Position numbers and translations under genes: made by a program. Positions 62,414 to 64,000 of a stretch of DNA of 64,000 bases are shown piece after piece. Under the pieces are notes generated by a model, which was given only the letters and a program-made list of their open reading frames with translations, had not been told where the DNA came from and did no database searches. Every line of letters starts with the position of its first letter. Positions within the stretch are counted from its first letter, which is position 1. The DNA comes from Burkholderiales bacterium Ga0077543 (GTDB lineage: Bacteria; Pseudomonadota; Gammaproteobacteria; Burkholderiales; Burkholderiaceae_C): assembly GCA_001464055.1 (NCBI GenBank), contig LNET01000117.1, forward strand, positions 1 through 64,000, in the 5' to 3' direction.

Positions 62414-63373
62414 TCAGAGCATCTGCCGGGTTGGCGCGGCCTGGCCCTGCTCCAGCACCCGCAGCGCCTGGAGCACGGCATGGGCCTGTCGTGCGAGCGG
62501 CGCCGGCGCCGGCCGCTCACCTGCGAGAACCGACTGGATGTACAGCGCGGTGCTGGCAGAGTCGTTGTCGCGGGGCAGAAGTGGAAGCTCGGTCACGACG
62601 CCTTGCTGCGCCGCCACGCAGGCCTCGGGGCACGCTTGCCCTTCGGCATAGGTGTCTATGCGTGGCTGCCGACGCGGGTCGGCCACGGGTTCGCCTTCGG
62701 TGCCGCGCAGCAGCATCGCGTCAGCCCGTTCGCGTTGCGCCCACTGCGCCATCAATGCCGTGAACTCGGGGTGGGTGCTGTTCACCAGCCGCAGGCACCG
62801 CAACGCGCCCAGTGGATGCAGCATCTTGGCAATGCTGTGTCCACTGTTGCGCAGGCCCACCGTCCAGCGCACGTTCAGCAACCGCTGCAGCGGTTGGCAC
62901 AGGGTTTCCAGTGCCATGAAGGCCGGTTCGCGGCGCGCCCAGGCAGCGTGGATGTCGGCCTGGTCTTGCGCCCGTGGCAGGCCCAGGTCGTGGAAGATCT
63001 GGGCGCTGCCGACGCGTTGCGGGTCGTGAACCGGCCCGTGCACGAGCACTCGCGCACCGGCCCGTGCGAGTTCCATCGCGAGCAGGGGTGTCAGGTTCGG
63101 CAGCCGCCGCGAACCGTTGTAGCTGGGAATCAGAACCACCGGGCGGTCGCTGCGCAGCCGCAGGCAGCGTTCGTGAGCAGCATCCAGGAAGCCGCAGAGT
63201 TCGTCCAGCGTTTCCCCCTTCATCCGCAATGCCATCACGAACGCGCCCAGTTCGAGATCGCTGACCGCGCCGTCCAGTACCTGTGTCATCACGGCATGGG
63301 CCTGGGGTCGGCTCAGGTGCCGGGCGCCCTGGGCGCCGCGGCCTATGTCCTTCAGGATGGGGATGATGCTCAC
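62414..63373 (-). CDS. ybiB: DNA-binding protein YbiB (TrpD-like fold)
   Basis: A 319-residue protein with the anthranilate phosphoribosyltransferase (TrpD) fold. IIPILKDIGRGAQGARHLSR at the start, LELGAFVMALRMKGET and VRWTVGLRNSGHSIAKMLHP fit YbiB, which binds nucleic acids rather than acting in tryptophan synthesis. I use the GTG at 63373, with AGGA about nine bases upstream; the ORF stays open to 63448. It precedes the BaiN gene by 33 bases. Confidence 0.85.
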   Translation of the reverse strand: MSIIPILKDIGRGAQGARHLSRPQAHAVMTQVLDGAVSDLELGAFVMALRMKGETLDELCGFLDAAHERCLRLRSDRPVVLIPSYNGSRRLPNLTPLLAMELARAGARVLVHGPVHDPQRVGSAQIFHDLGLPRAQDQADIHAAWARREPAFMALETLCQPLQRLLNVRWTVGLRNSGHSIAKMLHPLGALRCLRLVNSTHPEFTALMAQWAQRERADAMLLRGTEGEPVADPRRQPRIDTYAEGQACPEACVAAQQGVVTELPLLPRDNDSASTALYIQSVLAGERPAPAPLARQAHAVLQALRVLEQGQAAPTRQML

Positions 63374-63579
63374 GACTCGTCTTCCTGCGCCGGGGGCGCG
63401 CGCTATTGCCGGTTGTCGGGTGCAAGAAGCGGGCCCGGTTGCATCCATCCCTAACTTGTTGCCGATAATGACGGTGTTAGGGACATGGGGCTGTTTGCCG
63501 CTTGCCCTCGGGCGCGACCACCACCACCATTGGTGCCAGAGGGCATGTGCCGGAACACTTCACAGAGATCCTCTTTCCC

Positions 63580-64000
63580 ATGAGCCAAACACCCGTTCTC
63601 TTGCCGCAGGTCCCGACAGGCCTGGTGGGCGAGATCCTGCCCGCGTTCCTGGCGGCGCGGGGCGAAGCATGGGCCTTGAAAGACGTGGCTTCAGGTCGAT
63701 ACGTGCAGGCCAGTTCCGCCTGGCTGCAGTGGCTGGGCCGCCATGCCGACATGGTGCTCGGTCACACCGATGCCGATGTTTTCGACGCTGCGCTGGCCGG
63801 CGCATTCAGGGCAGCCGAAGTGACGGCACTGGCCCAAGGTGACCCGCTTCACAGCGAACACCGTTTCGATTGGGCCGGACAACGCAGGGCCTTCGACGTG
63901 CTGCGTGTCGTGACGCCGGCCGACGGTGAGGGCCGGCGCTGGATTTTCAGCACCTGGACCGACCTGGGCGAGTCGCAGCGCCAGGAAGCCCAGCTGCGCG
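63580..64000 (+). CDS. PAS-domain protein, N-terminal part (runs off the right edge)
   Basis: An open frame from an ATG at 63580 to the window end, 140 residues seen, beginning MSQTPVLLPQVPTGLVGEIL. The region WALKDVASGRYVQASSAWLQ followed by VLGHTDADVFDAALAGAFRA is a PAS fold of the type found in signalling proteins. What follows (kinase, GGDEF or other output) is outside the window; the segment LGESQRQEAQLR at the edge looks like the usual linker helix after PAS. Divergent from ybiB. Confidence 0.75.
   Translation, partial: MSQTPVLLPQVPTGLVGEILPAFLAARGEAWALKDVASGRYVQASSAWLQWLGRHADMVLGHTDADVFDAALAGAFRAAEVTALAQGDPLHSEHRFDWAGQRRAFDVLRVVTPADGEGRRWIFSTWTDLGESQRQEAQLR

Overview
The window is about 64 kb of high-GC DNA carrying an almost gap-free chromosomal gene set. 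Gene content (pyrG-kdsA-eno, suhB/trmJ/cysE, pmbA/darP/mogA, Bug-type and TRAP-type binding proteins, a metal-type KdsA) points to a betaproteobacterium of the order Burkholderiales, probably near the Rubrivivax/Leptothrix/Ideonella group. That placement is inference from gene content and codon style. I saw no rRNA, tRNA, CRISPR array, prophage or transposase gene.

Layout. 1-3389 (minus): pyrG, kdsA, a DUF1330 gene and the start of eno. 3505-13371 (plus): a cobalamin riboswitch leads a nine-gene B12 block: TonB receptor btuB, importer btuF-btuC-btuD, cobQ, a second BtuF-like protein without a signal peptide, cobT, cobS and a CobC-like phosphatase. 13508-13870: two tiny hydrophobic proteins. 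13984-16713 (minus): a compact operon of a lipoprotein, an exported protein, an ABC ATPase with a degenerate signature, an ABC-2-like permease and a possible 64-residue ORF. 16858-26566 (minus): a peptide-type ABC importer with three tandem paralogous binding proteins; its last two ATPase genes are split by 603 bp of nested palindromes. 26710-28555 (plus): two amidohydrolase/deacylase genes.

28609-30245: an alpha/beta hydrolase and an Anbu proteasome-like protein. 30429-32538: a LysR regulator divergent from a Bug-family binding protein, around a perfect 25-bp palindrome. 33319-40445: mutS, then a sulfur cluster (SulP transporter, two YeeE/YedE half-proteins, an ArsR/BigR-like repressor) divergent from a persulfide-dioxygenase-like MBL protein and an AhpD-like protein, with an inverted repeat operator between them. 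40485-44934: an RbgA-like GTPase, a DJ-1/PfpI gene that has lost its middle and catalytic cysteine, an aldehyde dehydrogenase and zwf with a TTG start.

44948-48688: a cytochrome c and PQQ-type dehydrogenase operon behind a near-consensus sigma-54 promoter, divergent from a sigma-54 activator of the AcoR type. 48761-56232: suhB, trmJ, cysE, a GGDEF-EAL protein, mogA, darP, pmbA. 56335-59883: a TRAP transporter whose binding-protein gene converges on its membrane genes across a strong terminator. 59887-64000: a DUF442 phosphatase, yqeY, rpsU, a BaiN-type flavoprotein, ybiB and the start of a PAS-domain protein.

The observations most worth following are the palindromic insertion inside the peptide-transporter operon, the sigma-54 regulator/promoter pair, the signal-less BtuF-like protein inside the B12 operon, the tripled binding proteins, and the gutted DJ-1 gene. 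I did not find a clearly new multi-gene defence or biosynthetic system.
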